Assembly: GCA_028868735.1 (NCBI GenBank)
Contig: JAGWTW010000033.1
Coordinates: forward strand, 1-33,603
Length of the DNA: 33,603 nucleotides
Direction of reading: 5' to 3'
From: Hyphomicrobiales bacterium
GTDB taxonomy: Bacteria > Pseudomonadota > Alphaproteobacteria > Rhizobiales > Beijerinckiaceae
This document shows, one piece after another, positions 25,469 to 33,427 of this stretch. The position numbers were made by a program, and so were the translations under genes. Below the pieces are notes generated by a model, which worked only from the letters and a program-made list of their open reading frames with translations, was not told where the DNA came from and searched no databases. Each line of letters starts with the position of its first letter. The stretch's first letter is position 1.

Positions 25469-25513
25469 TGGAGATAGAGCGCAACACACGCCTCGATGGG
25501 ATCGATACGCGTT

Positions 25514-26035
25514 CTATCGGCGCGGGGATTGCGGGCGCGGCGGATGAAGCCTCGGATCGAGCGCGAATTGTTCCTGCCGCCGAAGCGCATAGCCGCCGCG
25601 GCCGCGGTCGGGGCGGAACATCAGGTTCCACGAGCGATCCGACACCACGCTCGGCAGCACGATGAAATCGTGCGTGTCGAGCAGCTTGTCGCCGAACGCC
25701 TGTTGGCCTGCGCTGGGAGCCGACGGCGTCAGCCAGTTGCGATTGGGCACGTCGTCCGGCTGCACGACGAAGACCCGGGCGGGATCCGTCACCGTCAAGG
25801 AGGTCAGGACGTGCGGCGTCGTATCCAGAACCGTGAAGCCCCTGTGGACGGCCGCCTCCAGAACCGTGGTCGACGGATCGAGCGAACAATAGACGGCGCG
25901 CCCGCCCGCGCCGTTCCATCGGCCCCCCGCCAGATAGGCGCCTTCGCCGCTGTCCCAGCTTTGGCCGTGAATGGCGAGGTCGAGCCGCCAGGCGACGAGT
26001 TCCGATCCGCCGAGGGCGGCCGGCAGCGGCGTCAC
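25514..26035 (-). CDS. RES domain toxin (NAD+-degrading), toxin of a Xre-RES pair
   Basis: RES toxins deplete cellular NAD+, as phosphorylases or glycohydrolases. The 173-residue product starts at a GTG (26035) that overlaps the antitoxin stop (GTGA), the usual coupling. The expected RES residues are visible: Arg in VAWRLDLA near residue 17, the GRWNGAGGRAVYCS segment with Arg39 and Tyr48, and the Glu of TTVLEAAVH near residue 60. The later RNWLTPSAPSAGQ and SDRSWNLMF segments also fit the family. The C-terminal tail (LHPPRPQSPRR) is basic. The gene appears intact, so the toxin should be active unless repressed by its partner. Confidence 0.92.
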   Translation of the reverse strand: MTPLPAALGGSELVAWRLDLAIHGQSWDSGEGAYLAGGRWNGAGGRAVYCSLDPSTTVLEAAVHRGFTVLDTTPHVLTSLTVTDPARVFVVQPDDVPNRNWLTPSAPSAGQQAFGDKLLDTHDFIVLPSVVSDRSWNLMFRPDRGRGGYALRRQEQFALDPRLHPPRPQSPRR

Positions 26036-26508
26036 GTGTAGACGCCGTATTCGAGCCGCGTGAGGAAGATGTCCACCATCTCGAAGCCGGCGGACGTGGC
26101 CAGCAGGTCGATCGGCTTGCGGTGATCGAGCCCCATCGCCGGGCTGGCCATCCAGCGCTCGGCGGCTTCGAGAGAGCCGAATACGCGGGTCGCCTTGGAC
26201 AGCATTTCCGCGAGCTTCCAGGCCCTGTCGCTCTGATCCAGGTTGAGCCGTCCGGGCTCGTCCCTGCGGCGCTGGAACGTGCGCTGGCTCATTCCCATCG
26301 CCGCTTCGAACGACGGCTCGTTTCGCAGCACGGCGAGGCGGTCGAACAAGTGCTTGAGCGTGCGGTTCGGCAGGCCCTTCACGAGCATGTCGTGAGCGTC
26401 GAGACGGCTGGACGGCGCCCGTGCGAGGCCGAGCAGATCCTTCATCCGCAGCGAGGCGTCGGCCTCCTGCGCCGGCGCGGATTTCGCCTGAACGGGTCTC
26501 AACGTCAT
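26032..26508 (-). CDS. Xre/MbcA/ParS-like antitoxin of the Xre-RES pair
   Basis: The 158-residue protein has the antitoxin architecture: a helix-turn-helix region around residues 45-85 (NEPSFEAAMGMSQRTFQRRR) and the DUF2384 (MbcA/ParS) toxin-binding domain at the C-terminus (KATRVFGSLEAAERWMASPAMGL, then DLLATSAGFEMVDIFLTRLEYGVYT). It neutralises the RES toxin and, with it, represses the operon. The antitoxin comes first and the toxin starts on its stop codon. An extra N-terminal stretch of about 40 residues is less conserved; an in-frame ATG at 26445 is an alternative start. Two dyad operators lie 34 to 66 bp upstream. Confidence 0.92.
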   Translation of the reverse strand: MTLRPVQAKSAPAQEADASLRMKDLLGLARAPSSRLDAHDMLVKGLPNRTLKHLFDRLAVLRNEPSFEAAMGMSQRTFQRRRDEPGRLNLDQSDRAWKLAEMLSKATRVFGSLEAAERWMASPAMGLDHRKPIDLLATSAGFEMVDIFLTRLEYGVYT

Positions 26509-26541
26509 GCTCCCGTCGCGATCGGGCGTCCGATCGATTTA

Positions 26542-26585
26542 CGACACATGTCGCAAAAAATATGACAGATGTCGCCATACTTCAA
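26542..26585 (-). promoter_or_regulatory. Xre-RES promoter with two dyad operators 21 bp apart
   Basis: On the minus strand, -35 TTGAAG (26580-26585) and -10 TATTTT (26557-26562) are 17 bp apart. Operator 2, TGACA-GA-TGTCG (26563-26574), fills most of the spacer. Operator 1, CGACA-CA-TGTCG (26542-26553), covers the predicted start site. Both share GACA-N2-TGTC, and their centres are exactly 21 bp (two helical turns) apart, so two antitoxin dimers would sit on the same face. The mutY start (26627) lies 53 bp beyond operator 2, so binding could also affect mutY. Confidence 0.75.
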
Positions 26586-26626
26586 GACTTGGGCTTGCCG
26601 GACCTGGGCGTGCTAGCCTTGCAGGC

Positions 26627-27682
26627 ATGGCCGCATCAGCCGCAGATCGCCTCCTCTCCTGGTACGACCGTCACGGCCGCAAGCTGCCGTGGCGCGCGCC
26701 GCCGGGCGTCCGGCCCGACCCCTATGCGGTCTGGCTGTCGGAAATCATGCTGCAGCAGACCACCGTCGCCGCCGTCGGTCCTTATTTCCATCGCTTCATC
26801 GAGCGCTGGCCGAACGTGGAGGCGCTTGCCGGCGCCGCTGACGAGGAGGTCATGCGCCAATGGGCCGGCCTCGGCTATTATTCGCGCGCCCGCAATCTGA
26901 TCGCCTGCGCGCGCCAGGCGGCGGCGGCCGGCGGATTCCCGCAGACCGAGGAAGGTTTGCGCGAACTGCCGGGCGTCGGGCCTTATACCGCGGCGGCGAT
27001 TGCGGCCATCGCGTTCGGACGGCGCGCCGTCGTGGTCGACGGCAACGTCGAGCGTGTCGTCGCGCGGTTTTTTGCGGTCGAGACGCCGCTGCCGGCCGCC
27101 AAGCCGGAAATCCGCGCGCGGACGAACGAACTCACGCCCGATGCGCGGGCGGGCGATTTCGCGCAGGCGATGATGGACCTCGGCGCGACCATCTGCACGC
27201 CGAAACGGCCGGCCTGCGCCCTCTGTCCGCTCTCGGACGATTGCCTTGCCCGGAAAACCGGCGCCGCGGATACGTTTCCGCGCCGCGCGCCGAAACCGAA
27301 GCGCCCGCTGAGGCGCGGCGCGGCCTTCGTGGCGATACGGGCGGACGGCGCAATCCTCCTGCGCACGCGTCCGCCCAAAGGATTGCTCGGCGGGATGACG
27401 GAATTTCCGGGCTCTTCGTGGTCGCCCGCGTTCGACGCCGCAGAAATCGAGCGCGCGGCGCCGCTCCCGCTGCGCTGGCGAATGATGACGGGCGAGGTCA
27501 CGCATGTCTTCACGCATTTCGAATTGCGATTGCAGGTTCTCGTCGGCGAGGCGGAGGCGGACCGCGCAGCGCCGCCCGGCGCGCGCTGGACGCCCGCGTC
27601 CGCGCTGCATGCGGAGGCGTTGCCGAGCGTGATGCGCAAGGTCGCAGAATTGGCGGGGCTCGATGCGACGCGCAGGAAATGA
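26627..27682 (+). CDS. mutY: A/G-specific adenine glycosylase
   Basis: MutY removes adenine mispaired with 8-oxoguanine. The 351-residue protein has the expected order: PWR and SEIMLQQTTV near the N-terminus (catalytic Glu), the helix-hairpin-helix LPGVGPYTAAAI with the catalytic Asp in VVDGNVERV, the iron-sulfur cluster motif C-x6-C-x2-C-x5-C (ICTPKRPACALCPLSDDC), and the C-terminal NUDIX-like domain that reads 8-oxoG (FTHFELRLQV). The ATG at 26627 gives the family start. The stop codon overlaps the next gene's ATG (27679). The upstream region is shared with the divergent Xre-RES promoter, so regulation may be affected by the toxin-antitoxin repressor. Confidence 0.96.
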   Translation: MAASAADRLLSWYDRHGRKLPWRAPPGVRPDPYAVWLSEIMLQQTTVAAVGPYFHRFIERWPNVEALAGAADEEVMRQWAGLGYYSRARNLIACARQAAAAGGFPQTEEGLRELPGVGPYTAAAIAAIAFGRRAVVVDGNVERVVARFFAVETPLPAAKPEIRARTNELTPDARAGDFAQAMMDLGATICTPKRPACALCPLSDDCLARKTGAADTFPRRAPKPKRPLRRGAAFVAIRADGAILLRTRPPKGLLGGMTEFPGSSWSPAFDAAEIERAAPLPLRWRMMTGEVTHVFTHFELRLQVLVGEAEADRAAPPGARWTPASALHAEALPSVMRKVAELAGLDATRRK

Positions 27683-28029
27683 ATGGCGAAATGATGGGCT
27701 CCGCTTGCGTTGCGCAGGCGATGATGCAGGATGTCGCTTTCGGCGACGGACATGCGCCTGACATGGCAAGACGCAAACCGCTGATCGAGGTCGACATCAC
27801 CGAAGGCGCCATTCGCGTGCGGCATGCGGGCCGCGCGCTGACCATCAGCGCGAGCGCGCCGCCGCCTGACGCGGAGAATGCGCCGGACTTCATCGTGCGG
27901 CTCGACGACGTCGAACATTGGGATCCGCCGCACGCGGATATGGAAATCGACGTCGCCGAATTGCAGCTCGTGCTTGCCGCGATCGAGGACGAATGCGACC
28001 GCCACGGCCTCAGCGTGGAATTCGACTGA
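27679..28029 (+). CDS. Imm74-like small protein of unknown function
   Basis: The ATG overlapping the mutY stop gives 116 residues; an in-frame ATG at 27763 (MARRKPLIEVDITEGAIRVRHAG) gives 88 and better matches the conserved part, so the true start is open. The conserved core has short beta strands (IEVDITEGAIRVRHAGRALTISA), then DFIVRLDDVEHWDPPH and a helical tail LQLVLAAIEDECDRHG. This resembles the Imm74 family of predicted immunity proteins for polymorphic toxins. No toxin with the matching domain is visible nearby, and many Imm74-like genes in Rhizobiales are solitary. The last 20 bp overlap the rhomboid gene on the other strand. Confidence 0.6.
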   Translation: MNGEMMGSACVAQAMMQDVAFGDGHAPDMARRKPLIEVDITEGAIRVRHAGRALTISASAPPPDAENAPDFIVRLDDVEHWDPPHADMEIDVAELQLVLAAIEDECDRHGLSVEFD

Positions 28030-28735
28030 CCGGCGGCCGTGTCCAGGGGCTGACGAACTTTCTTTCCTCCACACACTCGAACAAGGTGACGTGCGGCCGG
28101 CGAAACGCCGCCATCAGGATCGCGCCCGTGACGAGTCCGCCGACATGCGCCCACCATGCCGTATTGCTCGCGTCGGGCGAGAACACGCGCCAGACCTGCA
28201 ACGCGGTCCAGACGAGAATGACCCACATCGCGCGGATCGGCACGACGCGGACAAAGACGAGCACATGCACGTGTGCGCAGGGGCGTAGCATCAGATAGGC
28301 GCCCATCACGCCGGCGATGGCGCCCGACGCGCCGATCAGCGGCGCGCTTCGGACTTCAGAGAAGGCGCAATAGACCAGCGCGCCCGCGATCCCGCAGACG
28401 AGATAGAACAGCGCATATCGTACGTGGCCCAGCGCGTCCTCGACGTCGTCGCCGAAAATCCAGAGAAAAAGCATGTTGCCGAAAACATGCGCGAACCCGC
28501 CGTGCAGGAACATGTAGGTGACGAGCGGCGCGAAACGGCGCAGGAAATCCGCGCCGCCGCCGAACACGAGGTCGGGCGTCGCGCCCCATCGAAGGTCGAC
28601 GCTTGCTTCAGCGGCGTCCGTATACGACAGCTCGAACAAGTAGACGGCGACGTTCAGCGCGATCAGCGCATAGGTCACGTAAGGCGGTTCGCGCCTTTCG
28701 GTCGGCGCGTCGTCGGAAAGCGGAATGAGGACCAT
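28010..28735 (-). CDS. Rhomboid family intramembrane serine protease
   Basis: The 241-residue protein has six or so membrane helices. It shows the family motifs HGGFAHVFGNMLFLWIFGD (the conserved His-Asn region after helix 2), the catalytic serine in GASGAIAGV, and the catalytic histidine in AWWAHVGGLVTG. It cleaves substrates inside the membrane; the target is unknown. I chose the ATG at 28735 (MVLIPLSDD), typical for bacterial rhomboids with a short cytoplasmic N-terminus. It converges on the Imm74-like gene with a 20-bp overlap of coding ends. ccrM follows on the same strand but upstream, with 72 bp between them. Confidence 0.95.
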   Translation of the reverse strand: MVLIPLSDDAPTERREPPYVTYALIALNVAVYLFELSYTDAAEASVDLRWGATPDLVFGGGADFLRRFAPLVTYMFLHGGFAHVFGNMLFLWIFGDDVEDALGHVRYALFYLVCGIAGALVYCAFSEVRSAPLIGASGAIAGVMGAYLMLRPCAHVHVLVFVRVVPIRAMWVILVWTALQVWRVFSPDASNTAWWAHVGGLVTGAILMAAFRRPHVTLFECVEERKFVSPWTRPPVSRIPR

Positions 28736-28807
28736 GGGCGGGATTTCTCGGGAACGCCCGATCATATCTCGCAAAGCGCGACGGCGCGACTGCGCGGCCT
28801 CTCGCGC

Positions 28808-30001
<1,194 letters not shown>

Positions 30002-30093
30002 TTACGCTACCAACGCCCCGGAATATGAATGAGCGAGGTAAAAGCCGCGTTTAGGCGCAGAGAAAATTCCTGTCCCTTTTTCGGACGCTTTCG

Positions 30094-30162
30094 TTAAGAG
30101 ATTGATTAAATTTTTCAACGATTTGCGGCCGCTTATCGCAGGCGGGTTAAAGCGCGGTTAGC
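30094..30162. promoter_or_regulatory. CtrA-like sites in the AT-rich leader upstream of ccrM
   Basis: TTAA-N8-TTAA (30094-30109) and TTAA-N7-TTAGC (30147-30162) both resemble the CtrA consensus TTAA-N7-TTAAC, the first with a one-base-longer spacer and the second with one mismatch. They lie about 105 to 175 bp upstream of the ccrM start in a gap that is AT-rich compared with its surroundings. ccrM is CtrA-controlled in Caulobacter, so a regulatory role is plausible. No GANTC site is present in this gap. Confidence 0.35.
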
Positions 30163-30214
30163 GCAGCGCGGGCGAACAGGGCGCCGCGGCGATTTGTCTG
30201 CGAACGCGACGGGA

Positions 30215-30829
30215 TCAGAGCGCGAGTTCGCCCTGGCGCAGCGGCGAAAACGTCATGCGATGTTGCGGGCAAGGGCCGTGCAGGCGCAGCGCGGCGAGAT
30301 GCTGGCGTGTCGCATAGCCCGCATGGCTGTCGAAAGCATAGGCCGGATGGCGGGCGGCGAGCCGCGTCATCAGGCGGTCGCGCAGGACCTTGGCGACGAT
30401 CGAGGCGGCGGCGATCGAAAGCGAAAGGGAGTCGCCTTTCACGAGCGCGGTCGCCGGACAGCGCAGGTCGGCCGGCGGATCGTTGCCGTCGATCAGGATG
30501 TGCGCCGGCGCGAGCGAGAGCCCCGCAGCAGCGCGGCGCATCGCCAGATGCGTCGCTTGTCTTATGTTGATGGCGTCGATTTCGCGCGCGGACGCCGACG
30601 CGAAGGAAATCGCCAGCGCCCCGGCGCATATCTGCTCGAACAGACTTTCGCGCGCAGCGGCGGTGAGGGCCTTGGAATCGTCGACGCCTTTCGGCAGCCG
30701 GCGACGGTCGAGCACGACGATGGCCGCGCAGACCGGCCCGGCGAGCGGCCCGCGGCCGACCTCGTCCATTCCCGCGACATAGCCCCCGGTCTCTTCGATC
30801 AGACGTTTTTCGACCCTGAAATCCGGCAC
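30215..30829 (-). CDS. rnhB: Ribonuclease HII
   Basis: RNase HII removes ribonucleotides embedded in DNA. The 204-residue protein shows the catalytic acidic residues in GMDEVGRGPLAGPV and ILIDGND, the DDSK motif after the first, and SIVAKVLRDRLM with the fourth acid. The start is GTG at 30829; the family usually begins close to this point. It lies upstream of ccrM on the same strand, a pairing seen widely in alphaproteobacteria, although the 225-bp gap suggests ccrM has its own promoter. The gene is divergent from the tail-anchored hypothetical at 30977. Confidence 0.95.
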   Translation of the reverse strand: MPDFRVEKRLIEETGGYVAGMDEVGRGPLAGPVCAAIVVLDRRRLPKGVDDSKALTAAARESLFEQICAGALAISFASASAREIDAINIRQATHLAMRRAAAGLSLAPAHILIDGNDPPADLRCPATALVKGDSLSLSIAAASIVAKVLRDRLMTRLAARHPAYAFDSHAGYATRQHLAALRLHGPCPQHRMTFSPLRQGELAL

Positions 30830-30976
30830 CCCGACCTCGTCGAACCGGCAGCCTGCGCGACCGCCGGGTTAGGGTTACGGGCTGATTTTGGAAATCGCAA
30901 CCGGCGCGCGCGGTAGCTTTTATCGTTAACTAACAATAAATAGCTCCGGAGCACTCGGGGGCGTCGGAGTTGTGCC

Positions 30977-31465
30977 ATGGATCAGATCGTCGATCGCAGC
31001 GCGTCGGATGAGAGCGGCGCGAACGCAGCGAATGCGTCCGCTCCCCTTCAGCCCGAGATCCAGGATTCCGGACGCAACGCCGTCTTCGCGGCGCTCGTGA
31101 AAGGCGACAGCGACGTCACCGGGCTCGTCGCCTATTCCATCTTCAAGCAGAACGAACTCGACTGGCTTTCGGAGTTTCGCAACGCGCGCGGCCGCGAGCC
31201 CGGCGAGGCGGAAGCGGACGCATACATCATCGGCGAAAGCACGCCGCGCCGCCTCGCCACGTACCGCCATCTCGCCGAAGCGACGCTGCAGGGCCGGGGG
31301 CCGGACGTGGCTTCCGGCGGCGCCTCGTCTTCGTCGCTACCCGCGCGCGCGGCCGACAGGAGCGCATCCGGCGGCTTCGCCGCCTCGACCTTGCTCTACG
31401 TCGTCCTTACGATCGCGGTGGCGGCGGCCGTCTATTTCTTCGCCCGTTACGGCGCGCCGAAATAA
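30977..31465 (+). CDS. Hypothetical protein with a C-terminal membrane anchor
   Basis: I do not recognise this 162-residue protein. It has an acidic, low-complexity N-terminus (residues 1-32), a conserved-looking helical core with FKQNELDWLSEFRNARGREPGEAE and RRLATYRHLAEAT (residues about 55-105), a Ser/Ala/Gly-rich linker, and a single transmembrane helix at about 134-157 followed by only a few residues (RYGAPK). There is no N-terminal signal, so it is probably a tail-anchored inner membrane protein with its bulk in the cytoplasm. The leader region has an AT-rich stretch with TTAAC followed by TAAA (30926-30940). It lies divergent from rnhB and converges on the radical SAM gene with 3 bp between stops. 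Confidence 0.75.
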   Translation: MDQIVDRSASDESGANAANASAPLQPEIQDSGRNAVFAALVKGDSDVTGLVAYSIFKQNELDWLSEFRNARGREPGEAEADAYIIGESTPRRLATYRHLAEATLQGRGPDVASGGASSSSLPARAADRSASGGFAASTLLYVVLTIAVAAAVYFFARYGAPK

Positions 31466-31468
31466 GGA

Positions 31469-32647
31469 TCAGAACAGGCTGAGCTGCTGGCCTGCACGCA
31501 TCGGCGGCGTGAAGAGATCCGTACGCAATCTCACGCGCGCCTTGGCGAAGCCGATCTTCTCGACCGCCATCTCGAACCTGCGGCCGATCATCCACGCATA
31601 GGGGCCGGTCCCGCTCATGCGCTTCCCGAACGTCGCGTCATAGAGCTTGCCGTCGCGCACTTCGCGCACCAGCGAGAGGACGTGGCGCGCCTTGGCGGGA
31701 TAATGTTCGACCAGCCATTCGCTGAAGAGATCGCGCACTTCCAGCGGTAGCCGCAGCATGATGTAGCCGGCTTCCCGCGCGCCGCGCGCGTGCGCGCGTG
31801 TGAGAATCGTTTCGATTTCGCCGTCGTTGATCGCAGGCACGACCGGCGCGACCATCACCCCGGCAGGAATGCCGGCTTCCGCGAGACGCTCGATCGTCTC
31901 CAGACGCTTTTCCGGCGAGGCTGCGCGCGGCTCCATTTTGCGCGCAAGCTTCGGGTCGAGCGTCGTCACGGACACGGCGACTTTCGCCAGTCCCTTCGCC
32001 GCCATGGCCGAGAGAATGTCGATGTCGCGCTGCACGAGCGCCGACTTCGTGACGATGCCCACGGGATGATTGGAGGCGGCGAGGACTTCGAGCACGCTGC
32101 GCATGACGCGATGGTCGCGCTCGATCGGCTGATAGGGATCGGTATTCGTGCCGATCGCGATTGTCCTGCACTGATAGCCGGGCGCCGACAATTCGCGCTT
32201 CAGGAGCGCGGCGGCGCCTTCCTTCACGAACAGCTTGGTCTCGAAATCCAGTCCGGGCGACAGACCCATGTAGGCGTGCGTCGGACGCGCGAAACAATAG
32301 ACGCAGCCGTGCTCGCAGCCGCGATAGGGATTGATCGAGCGGTCGAACGAAATATCGGGCGACTCGTTGCGCGTGATGATCGTGCGCGGCCGCTCGACAT
32401 GCGTCTCCGTGCGCAGGGCCTGGATTTCCTCCAGCGAGCCCCAGCCGTCGTCCTCGACGCTGCGAGTCTGCGGCTCGAAACGCCCTGTCGCGTTGGAGAC
32501 CGCGCCACGGCCTCGCCTGCGCTCGCGCGCGGCCGGCTCGCCGTCGATGTGGCGCGCCCCGGAATGCGCGCCGAGCAGGGCGCGAGGATCGCGCGGTTTG
32601 AGGCGGACATCTTCAAACCCTGCGCTTTCCGCCGATACGCGACCCAT
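31469..32647 (-). CDS. PA0069 family radical SAM protein (spore photoproduct lyase-like)
   Basis: The 392-residue protein belongs to the PA0069/Rv2578c group of radical SAM enzymes, related to spore photoproduct lyase. The [4Fe-4S] ligands are at Cys111, Cys115 and Cys118 (RGCEHGCVYC), a C-x3-C-x2-C motif. Later conserved segments are IGTNTDPYQPIE, VGIVTKSALVQRDID and SVTTLDPKLARKMEPRAASPEKRL. Its substrate is not known. I chose the ATG at 32647 (MGRVSAESAG), supported by the GAGGAGG ribosome site. A long N-terminal Arg-rich stretch (residues about 30-60) could contact nucleic acid. The promoter carries two LexA-type boxes and a perfect TTGACA, predicting SOS control. Confidence 0.93.
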   Translation of the reverse strand: MGRVSAESAGFEDVRLKPRDPRALLGAHSGARHIDGEPAARERRRGRGAVSNATGRFEPQTRSVEDDGWGSLEEIQALRTETHVERPRTIITRNESPDISFDRSINPYRGCEHGCVYCFARPTHAYMGLSPGLDFETKLFVKEGAAALLKRELSAPGYQCRTIAIGTNTDPYQPIERDHRVMRSVLEVLAASNHPVGIVTKSALVQRDIDILSAMAAKGLAKVAVSVTTLDPKLARKMEPRAASPEKRLETIERLAEAGIPAGVMVAPVVPAINDGEIETILTRAHARGAREAGYIMLRLPLEVRDLFSEWLVEHYPAKARHVLSLVREVRDGKLYDATFGKRMSGTGPYAWMIGRRFEMAVEKIGFAKARVRLRTDLFTPPMRAGQQLSLF

Positions 32648-32728
32648 TGCGGCCTCCTCGCGCCCCTTACGCCCACAAGCGGCCCCAACGCGGCCAAGCC
32701 ACACGCAACCGACACTTGATCCGGCTTC

Positions 32729-32780
32729 GAACGAACCGGGAACATGAGAACAAATATGGAACGAAACCCGAGTCTGTCAA
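32729..32780 (-). promoter_or_regulatory. lexA box: LexA-regulated promoter of the radical SAM gene (two GAAC-N7-GAAC boxes)
   Basis: Reading on the minus strand, -35 TTGACA (32775-32780) is perfect and -10 CATATT (32753-32758) lies 16 bp away. Two direct-repeat LexA boxes of the alphaproteobacterial type are present: GTTCCATATTTGTTC (32748-32762), covering the -10, and GTTCCCGGTTCGTTC (32729-32743), just downstream over the likely start site. Both are GTTC-N7-GTTC. The gene's ATG is at 32647, giving a leader of roughly 100 bp. A GANTC site (GAGTC, 32770-32774) lies in the spacer. Confidence 0.8.
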
Positions 32781-32850
32781 GCCGGGATCAGCTTTGCGGC
32801 GCCGCGCAAAAGGGCGCCCGCCCGCCCCGCTGCGGTGCTAAAGAACCGTC

Positions 32851-33366
32851 ATGCTCTCGGCGATCGTCATCGCGCCCCGACAGGGGGACGTCATCCGCAC
32901 GCAGGAGGCCGTCGTGCGCACGCTCGGCGTGCTGGTCGGCGCATCGGTCGCCGATCTCGTGCGCGACGCCTGTATCGCCGGTCCACCCGGCCTCAAGCTC
33001 GACATCGTCGCCGACCATGCCGGCTGCGCGATCGCCGCGCATGCGGATCCCGCGCGCGCCTTGAACGCCGCCTTGCTTCAGGCGCGGTGCGATCATGTCC
33101 TGGTGCTCGAAGGGGGCGCCGCGCCCGCGTTCGGTTTCATCGACGAATTGTCGGACTGGGTGGCGGCGCGCGGCGCGCATGCGGCCGTCGCATTCCGCCT
33201 CGAGGCGGAAACCCTTACGCACCGGATTTTTCCGGCGCTGGCGCCGGTCGTGGGCCTCGTTGCGCGCAAGACGGACTGCCTCGCAGTCGAAGCGCCCGGC
33301 GCCGCCGCCATCGCACGAAAGTTACGTGCGAAGACCCTGCGGACGCGCGCACGAAAACTGGTCTGA
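32851..33366 (+). CDS. Reduced glycosyltransferase family 2-like protein
   Basis: The 171-residue product resembles a shortened form of a family 2 glycosyltransferase found in Rhizobiales: a first strand MLSAIVIAP, a helix containing RTLGVLVGASVADLVRDACI, a strand-turn LDIVADHAGCAIA, and CDHVLVLEGGAAPAFGFIDEL in place of the usual DxD region. I see no DxD or clear acceptor motif, so catalysis is doubtful. It has no membrane segment. A purine-poor leader makes the start at 32851 uncertain, but no earlier in-frame ATG fits. It is divergent from the SOS-type promoter and converges on the zinc peptidase gene. Confidence 0.55.
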   Translation: MLSAIVIAPRQGDVIRTQEAVVRTLGVLVGASVADLVRDACIAGPPGLKLDIVADHAGCAIAAHADPARALNAALLQARCDHVLVLEGGAAPAFGFIDELSDWVAARGAHAAVAFRLEAETLTHRIFPALAPVVGLVARKTDCLAVEAPGAAAIARKLRAKTLRTRARKLV

Positions 33367-33427
33367 GTTTTCGACGCGCCGACTGACGACTAATGCGCTT
33401 CGAACGGATTCGATTTGCCGCCGCCGA

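Noticed and set aside
30926..30940. TTAA-N7-TAAA upstream of the tail-anchored protein considered as a CtrA box.
   Set aside because: The second half-site is mismatched and only part of the consensus is met; kept only as a remark in the gene entry.
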